A stretch of 21,524 nt of DNA from Elusimicrobiota bacterium (GTDB lineage Bacteria; Elusimicrobiota; Elusimicrobia; Elusimicrobiales; UBA9959), in NCBI GenBank assembly GCA_030639665.1, contig DAOWCC010000015.1, forward strand, positions 1 through 21,524. The letters run 5' to 3'. Shown one piece after another: positions 1 through 7,786 of this stretch. Below the pieces are notes generated by a model, which ran no database searches, was not told where the DNA came from, and saw nothing but the letters and a program-made list of their open reading frames with translations. Within the stretch, counting starts at the first letter, position 1; each line of letters opens with the position of its first letter. Made by a program: the position numbers and the translations under genes.

Positions 1-1628
1 ATGATTTAAAAAAAATAGAATTCTTTTATAAAAACAGAGGCTTCAATAATTTTAAAATCAATTCATCTTCCGTTATTTTCAATGACAATAAAAGCAAAGT
101 TTTTATAAACATAGATTTGGATGAAGGCATAAAATTCGCTTTCGGCAATACGACTTTCAGCGGAAACGCCGTTTATACGACAAAGGACTTGCAAGAACTC
201 CTGGAATACAAGAAAGATAAATTTTACAGCGATGAGCGGCTTCAAGAAACCTTAAGAGCGATTCAAAACAAATATGCCGATAAGGGATATCTGAGAGCGC
301 TTATTAAACCGCTGAAAATAGAAAATAAAGAAACGGGCGCTTTGGATATAAATTTTCAAATAGAAGAAAACGCTCCCATCTATGTCGACCATATAGATGT
401 TGAAGGAAATAAAGCCACGAAAACTTATGTTCTGCGCAGAGAAATAGCGCAGAAAGAAGGCACTATATTCAGTTCGTCCAAAATAAGACGCAGTCAGGAA
501 AAGATTTTTAACCTTGGTTTTATCGATGATGTCCAATTGGCCATAAACCCTTCCACGGATCCCGATAAAGTGGATTTGGTCTTTGACATATTGGAAGGAA
601 AACCCGGCATGTTAACGGCAGGTGCCGGCGTTTCATCCAATGAGGGACTTGTGGGCACGCTTTCGGCGCAACATTTAAATATGTTCGGCAGAGCCCAAAA
701 GCTTTCAATTTCATGGCAATTCGGCAAAAGGGTGCAGGATTATCATGTCAGCTGGACAACTCCCTGGATAAAGGACAAACCAATAAGCTTGGGCGGAGAT
801 GTTTATAATACCAGAAGATACCGGCCTTATATGGACTCTCTTTCGGCTTATACCGAGAAAAGAACCGGCGGCAAAGTTTCACTGGGACCGCGGTTTGAAG
901 ATGATAAATATCGCCTTAATACATCTTATACTTATGAAAAAGTAAAAATTTCAGGCGTTAAAGATGAGTACACAAATGTTTTAACGGAAGGCACCAGTAT
1001 AACATCATCCATCTATGTGGAATTCGCGCGCGATACGCGCAATAATATATGGGATCCCGTAAGTGGATCCCGCTCTTCCATAGGCTTGGAATTTACCGGC
1101 GGACCTTTAATGGGCGATGTGAATTTTTATAAACCGAATATTTCTTACAGTTACAACCATAAATTATTTGAAATAGACGGCTATCCCTTTGTGCTTTCAT
1201 TTGCCAATAGATTTGGCTATGTGGCGCGCTTTGGCTCGACAAAATCCGTGCCCGTATATGAAAGATATTTTATCGGCGGCTCTGAAACCGTCAGAGGATA
1301 TAATTCAAACGGACAAATAGGTCCCTTGGACGGCGGCAAAGTATATAGTGTCGCCAATATGGAATTTAAATTTCCACTGGCGCGAGAAAGAAAAAGAACC
1401 ATAGTTCAATGGGCTTTCTTTTTTGATGTGGGTAATTCATGGGAAGATTTTAATAATGTAAGCATGCGTTTCGGCACAGGCTCCACAAGACTTAAAGCGG
1501 GAGCGGGTTTTGGCATAAGATTTACCACGCCGGCTTTCCCGATAAGGCTTGATTGGGCCTATGGCTTTAATCATGAGCCGGGCGAACAAAGATCGGATAT
1601 ATATTTCACGCTGGGAAATCTTTTCTAA
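1..1628 (+). CDS. bamA: BamA outer-membrane assembly factor, 5'-truncated by window edge
   Basis: This is the C-terminal part of BamA (Omp85 family), the central outer-membrane barrel that folds and inserts other barrel proteins. The frame (codons from base 3) is open from the first bases, so the gene begins upstream of the window; a TTG at 117 is internal. The visible part is about 541 residues. It holds the end of one POTRA domain (a YKNRGF motif), two full POTRA domains (about residues 44-122 and 123-200, the last starting IYVDHIDVEGN and ending ILEGKPG), and then a 16-strand-type barrel. The conserved loop-6 motif reads VRGY (bases 1290-1301; VRGF in most homologues). The protein ends YFTLGNLF, the aromatic C-terminus expected of a Bam substrate. 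Its position before ompH and lpxD matches bamA in many diderms. TamA or another Omp85 member is much less likely in this context. Confidence 0.95.
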   Translation, partial: DLKKIEFFYKNRGFNNFKINSSSVIFNDNKSKVFINIDLDEGIKFAFGNTTFSGNAVYTTKDLQELLEYKKDKFYSDERLQETLRAIQNKYADKGYLRALIKPLKIENKETGALDINFQIEENAPIYVDHIDVEGNKATKTYVLRREIAQKEGTIFSSSKIRRSQEKIFNLGFIDDVQLAINPSTDPDKVDLVFDILEGKPGMLTAGAGVSSNEGLVGTLSAQHLNMFGRAQKLSISWQFGKRVQDYHVSWTTPWIKDKPISLGGDVYNTRRYRPYMDSLSAYTEKRTGGKVSLGPRFEDDKYRLNTSYTYEKVKISGVKDEYTNVLTEGTSITSSIYVEFARDTRNNIWDPVSGSRSSIGLEFTGGPLMGDVNFYKPNISYSYNHKLFEIDGYPFVLSFANRFGYVARFGSTKSVPVYERYFIGGSETVRGYNSNGQIGPLDGGKVYSVANMEFKFPLARERKRTIVQWAFFFDVGNSWEDFNNVSMRFGTGSTRLKAGAGFGIRFTTPAFPIRLDWAYGFNHEPGEQRSDIYFTLGNLF

Positions 1629-1649
1629 AAAATCACTATGTGATTTTTT
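1627..1649 (+). terminator. Hairpin at the bamA stop codon
   Basis: A perfect 10-bp inverted repeat, AAAAAATCAC / GTGATTTTTT with a TAT loop, begins inside the bamA stop codon and ends in six T. The A-stem/T-tail shape works as an intrinsic terminator in either direction, though the stem has little GC. A second weaker stem with a T tail follows at 1719-1760 (AGAAAACA / TGTTTTCT, then T7), so bamA transcription is probably terminated or attenuated before ompH. Confidence 0.55.
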
Positions 1650-1677
1650 ACCCTCAGTGTCTAGATTTCGTTATTTC

Positions 1678-1708
1678 CAGTGATTATCCCGCCATAGGCG
1701 GGACACTG
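1678..1708. repeat. GC-rich hairpin in bamA-ompH spacer
   Basis: TCCCGCC-ATA-GGCGGGA (1687-1703) is a perfect 7-bp stem with a 3-nt loop. It is lengthened by CAGTG (1678-1682) and CACTG (1704-1708), leaving a 4-nt bulge. It stands out from the AT-rich surroundings and lacks its own T tail. A similar short stem follows the nif3 gene (21336-21350), so it may be a REP-like dispersed hairpin rather than a terminator. Confidence 0.55.
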
Positions 1709-1718
1709 AAAGTAAAAT

Positions 1719-1760
1719 AGAAAACACCCTCATTTTTTAGTCGCTGTTTTCTGTTTTTTT
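1719..1760 (+). terminator. Weak stem plus T7 tract upstream of ompH
   Basis: AGAAAACA (1719-1726) pairs with TGTTTTCT (1745-1752) across an 18-nt loop and is followed by seven T (1754-1760). This could be a second terminator for bamA. It lies just upstream of the putative ompH -10 box. Confidence 0.35.
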
Positions 1761-1762
1761 AG

Positions 1763-1768
1763 TACAAT
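1763..1768 (+). promoter_or_regulatory. Putative -10 box (TACAAT) for ompH, near-leaderless
   Basis: TACAAT ends six bases before the ompH ATG at 1775, so a normally spaced start site would fall on or next to the ATG. No Shine-Dalgarno motif lies between box and start (AAAACT). I see no good -35 hexamer, so the call rests on the -10 match, its spacing and the terminator-like stems upstream. Confidence 0.4.
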
Positions 1769-1774
1769 AAAACT

Positions 1775-2587
1775 ATGAATAAACTTTCTTTAAAAAGTTT
1801 TTTAATCGTTTCCATTTGCCTGTCTTTTTTAACACCGGCGGCTTATTCTTTAGAGCTTTCTCTTGAAAGCAATAAAGCGGAAAGCGGCACGGTGGGATAT
1901 GTGGATATAGACTTGGTTTTTAAAAAATATTCCTTAACAAATCTGCAAAAAGATTCCTTCAAAAAGAAAGTACAGGAAAAAGAAGATTTTATAAACGGTA
2001 AGAAAAAGAATCTGTTCGCGCTTAAAGCGGAAATAAGCCAGCTTAAACAAGAAAAAGAATTCGCTTTAAGACTGCCTCTTTTAATCGAAAACCAAAAGAT
2101 GTTGAACCAACTTTCGTCATCCTCAACCGCTACAATGGAAGTTTCAACTCAAACAAGCTCCGATATTCCATCCTCTTCCTCGTCCACACTGACCGCCGTT
2201 CAAGATATTAGCTCTTCCACAATTCCGTCCGCGCCGCAGGTAATCGATATGCCGGGCATAAGCAATGTGCCTTTGGATTATTTTAACTTTTCAGTTTCCA
2301 CATCCGCGGCCATAATAGAAGGAATTATAATCAAAAAATCAACCGAACTTCGCAAGATGAGAAAAGAAATTGAACTGTACCGAAGTCAAGCGGAACTCGA
2401 ACTTTTGGATTATGAAAATCGCCAAACTGAAAACATACTCGGAAAAATTTATATGATTTTAAAAGAGCTGGCTATAAAAGAAGGCGTAAGCGTGGTAATA
2501 GATAAAAGAAGCATACTTTTTGGAAATTTCGCGGTTGACCTTACCGACAAACTGTTAATGGAATTGGAAAAAGAAAACTCTTTATGA
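1775..2587 (+). CDS. OmpH/Skp-family periplasmic chaperone with Ser/Thr-rich insert
   Basis: Skp/OmpH proteins are periplasmic trimeric chaperones that carry unfolded outer-membrane proteins to BamA. A signal peptide is clear (residues 1-25, cleavage near AAYS-LEL). The core begins VGYVDIDLVFKKY at about 40, the usual Skp opening, and closes with VSVVIDKRSILFG...VDLTDKLLMEL (238-264), the usual ending. Between them the two coiled-coil arms (about 52-113 and 180-225) are separated by about 65 residues rich in Ser, Thr and Pro (114-180), which no typical 160-residue Skp has. At 270 residues the protein is therefore unusually long. It lies directly after bamA, and its TGA stop overlaps the lpxD ATG by 4 bp, so the two are probably translationally coupled. 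The family call is secure; the role of the insert is unknown. Confidence 0.85.
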   Translation: MNKLSLKSFLIVSICLSFLTPAAYSLELSLESNKAESGTVGYVDIDLVFKKYSLTNLQKDSFKKKVQEKEDFINGKKKNLFALKAEISQLKQEKEFALRLPLLIENQKMLNQLSSSSTATMEVSTQTSSDIPSSSSSTLTAVQDISSSTIPSAPQVIDMPGISNVPLDYFNFSVSTSAAIIEGIIIKKSTELRKMRKEIELYRSQAELELLDYENRQTENILGKIYMILKELAIKEGVSVVIDKRSILFGNFAVDLTDKLLMELEKENSL

Positions 2588-3612
2588 ACATAACTCCAAA
2601 ACGCGTAGCCGAATTACTGGGAGAAGAAATTAAAAGCGCGATTGACATCATAATTACCGGCGCGGACTCCATAGCAACGGCTAAAAAAACCGATCTGACA
2701 TATATAGACCATACCGATAAACTGAATCTCCTTTCAAACTCCGCGGCAGGATGTATTATAGTTCCCGCGCAAGCCAAAAACAAAACATTTGATTTTAAAG
2801 GCGCCATTATATATTCTGAAAATCCAAAATACTCATTCGCTAAATTTTTAAGAATTTTGGAAAAAGAAATTCTCCCCGCAAAGCCGCCTTCTATCCATAA
2901 AAGCGCGATTATAGATGAAACCGCGATTATAGACGAGAATGTTTTTATAGGTCCCTACGCGGTTATAGGTAAAGGCGCGAAGATTTTTGAAGGAGTTCAT
3001 ATTAACGCGCATTGCTTTATCGGGGACAATGTTCAAATAGGAAAAGATTCATTTATTCATCCCAATGTAACCGTTCGAGAAAACTGCATTATAGAGCAAA
3101 AAGTAATAATCCATAGCGGCGCGGTAATAGGTTCTGACGGTTATGGTTATATAAAAATTAATAACAAGCATGAAAAAATCCCTCAAATAGGAAAGGTTCG
3201 TATTCAGGAAAATGTTGAAATTGGCGCCAATTGCGCCATAGACAGAGCGACCCTGGGTGAAACTGTAATAGGAGCGGGAACAAAACTGGATAATCTGATT
3301 CATATAGCCCATAATGTCACCATGGGCGCCAATTGTCTTATAATGGGTCAAGTCGGCATAGCAGGATCAAGCGAGATAGGAAACAATGTGATAATAGGCG
3401 GACAATCAGCCATATCCGACCATATAAAAATAGGCGATAATGCCATAGTGATGGGAAAAACCGGCATATTGAGTAATTTGGATGAAGGTAAAATTGTATT
3501 CGGACAAGTGGGACGCCCTCATAGGGAAGCCATGAAAATTGAAGTTCTGATGAGCAAACTTCCCGAAATGTATAAGACCCTTAAAAAAATTAAAAAAAAA
3601 TTAGACCTCTAA
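2584..3612 (+). CDS. lpxD: UDP-3-O-acylglucosamine N-acyltransferase LpxD
   Basis: LpxD catalyses the third step of lipid A synthesis, moving a hydroxyacyl chain from acyl-ACP to the 2-amino group of UDP-3-O-acylglucosamine, in the cytoplasm. The 342-residue length is normal. The N-terminal uridine-binding domain covers about 1-100. A left-handed beta-helix of hexapeptide repeats follows (about 103-310, with many I-G-x-x units). The conserved GSDGYGY motif is at 183-189, and the catalytic His is H243 in LIHIAHNV, equivalent to E. coli His239. A short helical, Lys-rich C-terminus follows. The ATG overlaps the ompH stop. LpxA is the main alternative, but the N-terminal domain and GSDGYGY identify LpxD. 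Confidence 0.96.
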   Translation: MNITPKRVAELLGEEIKSAIDIIITGADSIATAKKTDLTYIDHTDKLNLLSNSAAGCIIVPAQAKNKTFDFKGAIIYSENPKYSFAKFLRILEKEILPAKPPSIHKSAIIDETAIIDENVFIGPYAVIGKGAKIFEGVHINAHCFIGDNVQIGKDSFIHPNVTVRENCIIEQKVIIHSGAVIGSDGYGYIKINNKHEKIPQIGKVRIQENVEIGANCAIDRATLGETVIGAGTKLDNLIHIAHNVTMGANCLIMGQVGIAGSSEIGNNVIIGGQSAISDHIKIGDNAIVMGKTGILSNLDEGKIVFGQVGRPHREAMKIEVLMSKLPEMYKTLKKIKKKLDL

Positions 3613-3645
3613 GACTCCGCGACCCAAAACATTTTGACTGCCATT

Positions 3646-4497
3646 ATGTATAGAAAAACCATATCCGATAAAATATCTCTTGAAGGCATAGGCATTCACA
3701 CCGGAAAAGCGTCAAAAATCACCTTTCTCCCCTCGCAAGAGCCTCTGGGCATTCGTTTTATAAAACAAATAAAATCTTCAAAACCTTTCATAATAAGCGC
3801 CAATCTTGAAAATGTAAAAACAACTGTCAGGGGCACCTCTATCGGAGAGGGAACGGAAATCATACACACAGTGGAACATATTCTTTCAGCTTGCGCCGGA
3901 CTGCATATTGATGACCTTGATGTCGAGATAAATTCAGGTGAACCTCCCATTATGGACGGCTCAGCCGTGGAATTCGCAAAGGCTCTCCTTAAAGCCGATA
4001 TAAAAGAAAAAAAGGACCAAACTAAATTTTTTCTAAAATTCGATAAAGAATTTGAATTTAATGAAGGTAAAGCCTACTATAAAATAAAACCGCATCACGG
4101 ACTGAAATTCAAACTTAAATTTGCCAATAAGCATAAATTGGTCGGCTCTCAAACAATTGAAATTAACCTTAATAATGAAAGTTACTTAAAAGAAATCGCC
4201 CCGGCCAGAACTTTCGGTTTTAAAAATGAAATCGATTATCTTTTGAAAAACGGACTTGCCCTGGGCGGCTCATTAAATAACGCGATTATAATAGATGATG
4301 AGCAAATACTCTCATCATCGGGAAAACTTCGATTTGAAAATGAATTTGCCAGACATAAACTGCTTGATTTAATCGGCGACTTAAAGTTGACGGGTTTTGA
4401 TTTTAAAAACATATCCATAGAAGCGGGATACACGGGACATAAAACAAATGTGAATTTTGCTAAACTATTGAAAAGCAAAGTCACAAAAACGATTTAA
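3646..4497 (+). CDS. lpxC: UDP-3-O-acyl-N-acetylglucosamine deacetylase LpxC
   Basis: LpxC is the zinc deacetylase for the committed step of lipid A synthesis. I chose ATG 3646 over the upstream in-frame TTG 3634. From 3646 the zinc and catalytic residues fall at E77, H78 (HTVEHILSA), H237, D241 (RHKLLDLIGDL) and H265 (GYTGHKTN), almost the same numbers as in E. coli LpxC. The protein opens MYRKTISDKISLEGIGIHTG, as expected. At 283 residues it is slightly shorter than the E. coli enzyme (305). No clear Shine-Dalgarno motif precedes either start. The gene follows lpxD by about 30 bp and precedes fabZ by 70 bp. In some phyla LpxC and FabZ are fused; here they are separate but adjacent. Confidence 0.95.
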   Translation: MYRKTISDKISLEGIGIHTGKASKITFLPSQEPLGIRFIKQIKSSKPFIISANLENVKTTVRGTSIGEGTEIIHTVEHILSACAGLHIDDLDVEINSGEPPIMDGSAVEFAKALLKADIKEKKDQTKFFLKFDKEFEFNEGKAYYKIKPHHGLKFKLKFANKHKLVGSQTIEINLNNESYLKEIAPARTFGFKNEIDYLLKNGLALGGSLNNAIIIDDEQILSSSGKLRFENEFARHKLLDLIGDLKLTGFDFKNISIEAGYTGHKTNVNFAKLLKSKVTKTI

Positions 4498-4554
4498 TAC
4501 GGCAGTAAGAGCAGACTAATATTCTCAACAGTGTACGATAAAAAAAGATTAGTG

Positions 4555-4561
4555 AGGAGGT
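4555..4561 (+). promoter_or_regulatory. Consensus Shine-Dalgarno of fabZ
   Basis: AGGAGGT lies six bases before the fabZ ATG. It is the strongest ribosome-binding site in the lipid A cluster and fixes the fabZ start at 4568. Its strength contrasts with the absent or weak sites of ompH and lpxC, which suggests fabZ is translated more strongly than its neighbours. Confidence 0.8.
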
Positions 4562-4567
4562 GGTAGG

Positions 4568-5032
4568 ATGAAGAATATAGAAAATATTCCTCAACGCGCG
4601 CCGCTTAGAATTATAGAAAGCCAAGAAATTCTGGAAATCATCCCCCATCGCTATCCCTTTCTATTAATAGATAAAGTGGAAATATATGAAGAAAACAAAT
4701 TGGCCGTAGGCATTAAGTGCGTAAGCGCCAATGAACTGTTTTTTCACGGTCATTTTCCAAATAAACCGGTAATGCCGGGGGTTCTAATTTTGGAATCAAT
4801 GGCGCAAACCGCCGCGGCAATGATAATGGGACTTGAAGAAATGAAAGAACGATTCGCTTATTTTGCCGGCATAAAAAACGCTAAATTCAGAAGACAAGTT
4901 TTGCCGGGTGAAGTTATGAAACTGCGAGTGGAAATAACAGCTTTTAAAAGACAAATCGGGAAGGTAAAAGGCATAGCCTTTGTAGGCGATGAAATATGCG
5001 CCGAGGCGCAATTAATTTTTGCGCTGGACTAA
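4568..5032 (+). CDS. fabZ: 3-hydroxyacyl-[ACP] dehydratase FabZ
   Basis: FabZ dehydrates 3-hydroxyacyl-ACP in fatty acid elongation and competes with LpxA and LpxD for hydroxyacyl-ACP, hence its usual place among lpx genes. The hot-dog fold shows HRYPFLLIDKV (27-37), the catalytic His in GHFPNKPVMPG (H62) and the catalytic Glu in GVLILESMAQ (E76). The length of 154 residues is typical, with about 17 extra residues before the conserved core. The 70-bp gap from lpxC holds a weak -10-like TACGAT (4534-4539), so an internal promoter is possible but unproven. Confidence 0.95.
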   Translation: MKNIENIPQRAPLRIIESQEILEIIPHRYPFLLIDKVEIYEENKLAVGIKCVSANELFFHGHFPNKPVMPGVLILESMAQTAAAMIMGLEEMKERFAYFAGIKNAKFRRQVLPGEVMKLRVEITAFKRQIGKVKGIAFVGDEICAEAQLIFALD

Positions 5033-5065
5033 AAGATATACCAATGTATTTTAAGAGGATAAAAA

Positions 5066-5875
5066 ATGAGTGTTAAGATACACGCGACAGCGATAATACA
5101 TCCAAATGCCGAAATTGACGAAAATGTTGAAATAGCGCCCTACACGGTTATAGGCGAAGATGTTAAAATTAAAAGCGGAACTTATATAGGGCCGCATTCC
5201 ATAATAGAATTTTCCGAAATAGGCAAAGACAATTATTTTACGGGCCATGCTTTTATCGGCACGCCTCCCCAAGATTATAAATATCACGGTGAAAAGACCA
5301 AGCTTATTTTGGGAGACAATAATATCATTAGGGAAGGCGTTTCTCTGCATAGAGGCTCGCCTTTAACCTCGATTACAACTATTGGAAACGGCTGTATGTT
5401 TATGGCCAATTCCCATATAGGCCATGATTGCAGAGTCGGCAATAAAGTGATTATGGTTAATTCCGCCGCGGCATCGGGCCATGTATATATAGAAGATAAT
5501 GTTACGATCAGCGCCTTTAGCGGCTTGCATCAATTCTCGCGAATAGGAACTCTGGCAATGCTTGGCGGCGGCTCAATGGTAAGCCAAGATATTCTTCCTT
5601 ATGTTTTGGCGCAAGGAGACAGGGCAAAACCCATCGGTCTGAATATCGTCGGTCTTAAAAGGGCGGGCATATCGCGAGAAAGCGTAAAATCAATTAAACA
5701 TGTTTTTAAAACCCTTTTCTTTGAAAATCACCTTTTTACGGATGCTTTAAAGAAATTAAAGACTGAAAAACTCTCTCCCGAAGCCGCACATATGGTTGAA
5801 TTCTGCGAAAATTCCAAAAGATCCATATCCAGACCAAAGTCAAAAATTAAAAAATCCGAAGGACACAATGAGTAA
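5066..5875 (+). CDS. lpxA: UDP-N-acetylglucosamine O-acyltransferase LpxA
   Basis: LpxA starts lipid A synthesis by transferring a hydroxyacyl chain from ACP to the 3-OH of UDP-GlcNAc. The first two thirds is a left-handed beta-helix of hexapeptide repeats. The active-site segment reads MFMANSHIGHDCRVGN, with H120 matching catalytic His125 of E. coli and H117 matching His122. HQFSRIG (155-161) and a C-terminal helical domain (about 190-269) complete the family pattern; 269 residues is normal. AAGAGGA (5053-5059) serves as ribosome-binding site. The last codons overlap lpxI by 8 bp, so the two are probably coupled. Confidence 0.96.
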   Translation: MSVKIHATAIIHPNAEIDENVEIAPYTVIGEDVKIKSGTYIGPHSIIEFSEIGKDNYFTGHAFIGTPPQDYKYHGEKTKLILGDNNIIREGVSLHRGSPLTSITTIGNGCMFMANSHIGHDCRVGNKVIMVNSAAASGHVYIEDNVTISAFSGLHQFSRIGTLAMLGGGSMVSQDILPYVLAQGDRAKPIGLNIVGLKRAGISRESVKSIKHVFKTLFFENHLFTDALKKLKTEKLSPEAAHMVEFCENSKRSISRPKSKIKKSEGHNE

Positions 5876-6728
5876 GAAAAAAGTAGGCTTAATTTCAGGC
5901 GGCGGCGCGTATCCCATATTTTTTGCCAGGGAAGCGAAAAAACTGGGTTATGATGTTTTCATAATAGGCCTTAAGGATATCACGCCCAAACAAATTGAAT
6001 TTTACGCCAAAGAAATAAAATATTTCAAACTTGGACAAATAAACGGTCCTTTGAAATTTCTGAAAAACAATAATGTAAGCAAAGTTCTTATGGCGGGAAA
6101 TGTCCCGCATATATCCATATTCGGCGGCAATATTTCTCCCGACTTTAGAGCCGCGAAACTACTTTTCAGCCTTAAAGACAAAAAAGCAAATTCCATATTG
6201 GGAGCCGTGGCCGATGAATTAAAAAAAGACGGATTTGAACTGATAAATTCCGCCACCTTCTTGGACCATCTTTTGCCGAAAAGAGGTTTTTTAACTTCAT
6301 TAAAACCAAATAAAAAACAAGACAAAGATATTCAATTCGGCTGGAAAGTGGCAAAAATCATGGCTGATATGGATATAGGCCTTACGGTTGTAATCAAGGA
6401 TAAAACGGTAGTGGCCGTTGAAGCGATGGAAGGCACCGATAATTGCATACTGAGAGCCGGAAATGTTTTTAATAAAATAAATGCCGATAAAAAGCATCCC
6501 AAAAAAAACATGGTCGTGGTTAAAGTCGCGCGGCCCAATCAAGATATGCGCTTTGACTTGCCCGTAATAGGAATAAAAACTTTAGAAATCATGAAAGACG
6601 CGGGAGCTAATGTTCTGGCCATAGAATCACGGAAGACACTGATACTCGAAAAAGAACTTTTCATTAAGAAAGCCGATGAATACAATATAGCCGTTCAGGC
6701 CATCAATCCCGCGGACATGCTGTTTTAA
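5868..6728 (+). CDS. lpxI: UDP-2,3-diacylglucosamine pyrophosphatase LpxI
   Basis: LpxI (formerly DUF1009) hydrolyses UDP-2,3-diacylglucosamine to lipid X and UMP and replaces LpxH in many non-gammaproteobacteria. The frame is open further upstream, but ATG 5868 gives the expected N-terminus MSKKKVGLISGGG and has GAAGGA just upstream inside lpxA. The protein is 286 residues. The conserved motif VEAMEGTDNCILRAG holds the Asp of GTD (D191), the position of the catalytic Asp described for Caulobacter LpxI. The N-terminal Rossmann-like half and C-terminal catalytic half are both complete. LpxB, the next enzyme, is not in the window. The gene converges on the lipoprotein gene with only about 23 bp between stops and no evident terminator. 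Confidence 0.93.
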   Translation: MSKKKVGLISGGGAYPIFFAREAKKLGYDVFIIGLKDITPKQIEFYAKEIKYFKLGQINGPLKFLKNNNVSKVLMAGNVPHISIFGGNISPDFRAAKLLFSLKDKKANSILGAVADELKKDGFELINSATFLDHLLPKRGFLTSLKPNKKQDKDIQFGWKVAKIMADMDIGLTVVIKDKTVVAVEAMEGTDNCILRAGNVFNKINADKKHPKKNMVVVKVARPNQDMRFDLPVIGIKTLEIMKDAGANVLAIESRKTLILEKELFIKKADEYNIAVQAINPADMLF

Positions 6729-6751
6729 TAAACCTTGCCATTCTCAGTCTC

Positions 6752-7750
6752 TTAATCTACAGGAATAGATTCCAACACCTTCATTATTTCAGCGGCTCGC
6801 TTTCCTCTATTTGAGGACATCGGCTTATAAATTATATCTTCTTTCTGAAAACCGCTAAGCGTGATAATATAGGGTTGATTAAGCTTGACGGTTATCATTT
6901 GAAATGTGGCCAATTCCGCCAAATCTTCCGCCCAATTTTTTGAACCGTAAAGAGAAATAAAAGGGCTTTTAGCAAGCCCTCTATAAAGAGACGGGACCTC
7001 TTTCATTTCCAGTTTCGGGCCGCCGCCAAGACCATAAAATTTAATTTTATCTCTGCCTTTAAAATTCCCTCCTTTCGCGGGAACGGCATAATCTTTCCAG
7101 CTCTTTAAAAATATATCTCCCTTATAACTTTTCTTGGGCCAATATTTTTCCGGAAAATCCTTCTCCACAAAAGGCGTCACTCTTTTTATATAATCCACGG
7201 CATGAGTCGCTTCATGGAATAAAGCATAAGCCAGCCCCTTATATTTATCTCCCGCGTTAACATTAACGCTTAAGCCCGGAGCCCCAATAAAACAGCTTTG
7301 TTCTCTTTCAGTCAGAGTTTTGGAAAGGCTATATCTTAAAGAAGAGGGATTGAGAGCTATATGAAAATAAACCTTATTGTCCTTATCCACAACCCAGCTG
7401 GCCATGCCATTACCCATAAAGTTTTCAACAAAATAAATACCCACGCAGTTTTCCTTGAAAACTTTCAGATATATGGGAGGAAGAAAATCCATGTATTTGA
7501 GAACAAGAGCTTTATCTGAAGCGGAAGGATTATAGGCTTGATAATCGGGCCTATTATCCATTTTGCGATAAACATCAAGAATTTCTTTCGGCATAAGTTT
7601 TACGCGCTCAATAAGAGATGAAGATGATTTAAAATCATAAGTTTCCAAACGACATATCGGAGGAATCTGAGGATCGTATTTCTTTTTACATGAAACGCCG
7701 CCTATCGCCAATACAGCGCTTAAACAAAGCAATTTAAAAATATTTTTCAT
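6752..7750 (-). CDS. Putative zincin-type metallopeptidase lipoprotein
   Basis: I do not recognise a named family. ATG 7750 is preferred over an in-frame TTG at 7762 because a GGGGG run lies just upstream of it. The 332-residue product starts with a lipoprotein signal (MKNIFKLL..., GGVSC, Cys21 as likely lipidation site). It carries HEATHAVDY at 179-187, a HEXXH zinc-binding motif in a helix-like context (LAYALFHEATH), and about 90 residues later NWAEDLAELATF (272-283), whose acidic residues could give the third zinc ligand as in gluzincins. This suggests an envelope-anchored metallopeptidase, but a non-peptidase role cannot be excluded. It lies about 37 bp after the TPR gene and is probably the last gene of that transcription unit. 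Confidence 0.6.
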   Translation of the reverse strand: MKNIFKLLCLSAVLAIGGVSCKKKYDPQIPPICRLETYDFKSSSSLIERVKLMPKEILDVYRKMDNRPDYQAYNPSASDKALVLKYMDFLPPIYLKVFKENCVGIYFVENFMGNGMASWVVDKDNKVYFHIALNPSSLRYSLSKTLTEREQSCFIGAPGLSVNVNAGDKYKGLAYALFHEATHAVDYIKRVTPFVEKDFPEKYWPKKSYKGDIFLKSWKDYAVPAKGGNFKGRDKIKFYGLGGGPKLEMKEVPSLYRGLAKSPFISLYGSKNWAEDLAELATFQMITVKLNQPYIITLSGFQKEDIIYKPMSSNRGKRAAEIMKVLESIPVD

Positions 7751-7786
7751 TTTTTCCCCCAAAGAATTTCAACCGCAAAAAACCGT

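Noticed and set aside
494..727. Antisense open frames within bamA and similar shadows in other genes
   Set aside because: They lie fully over strongly conserved coding sequence and have no ribosome-binding site or recognisable domain.
4498..4567. Possible frameshifted LpxC-FabZ fusion
   Set aside because: lpxC has a proper C-terminus after the GYTGHKTN motif and its own stop, and fabZ has a consensus ribosome-binding site, so they are separate genes.
5796..5867. Longer LpxI N-terminus from the upstream in-frame ATG
   Set aside because: The extension is Lys/Pro-rich sequence read from the lpxA gene in another frame; LpxI families begin at the VGLISGGG strand.
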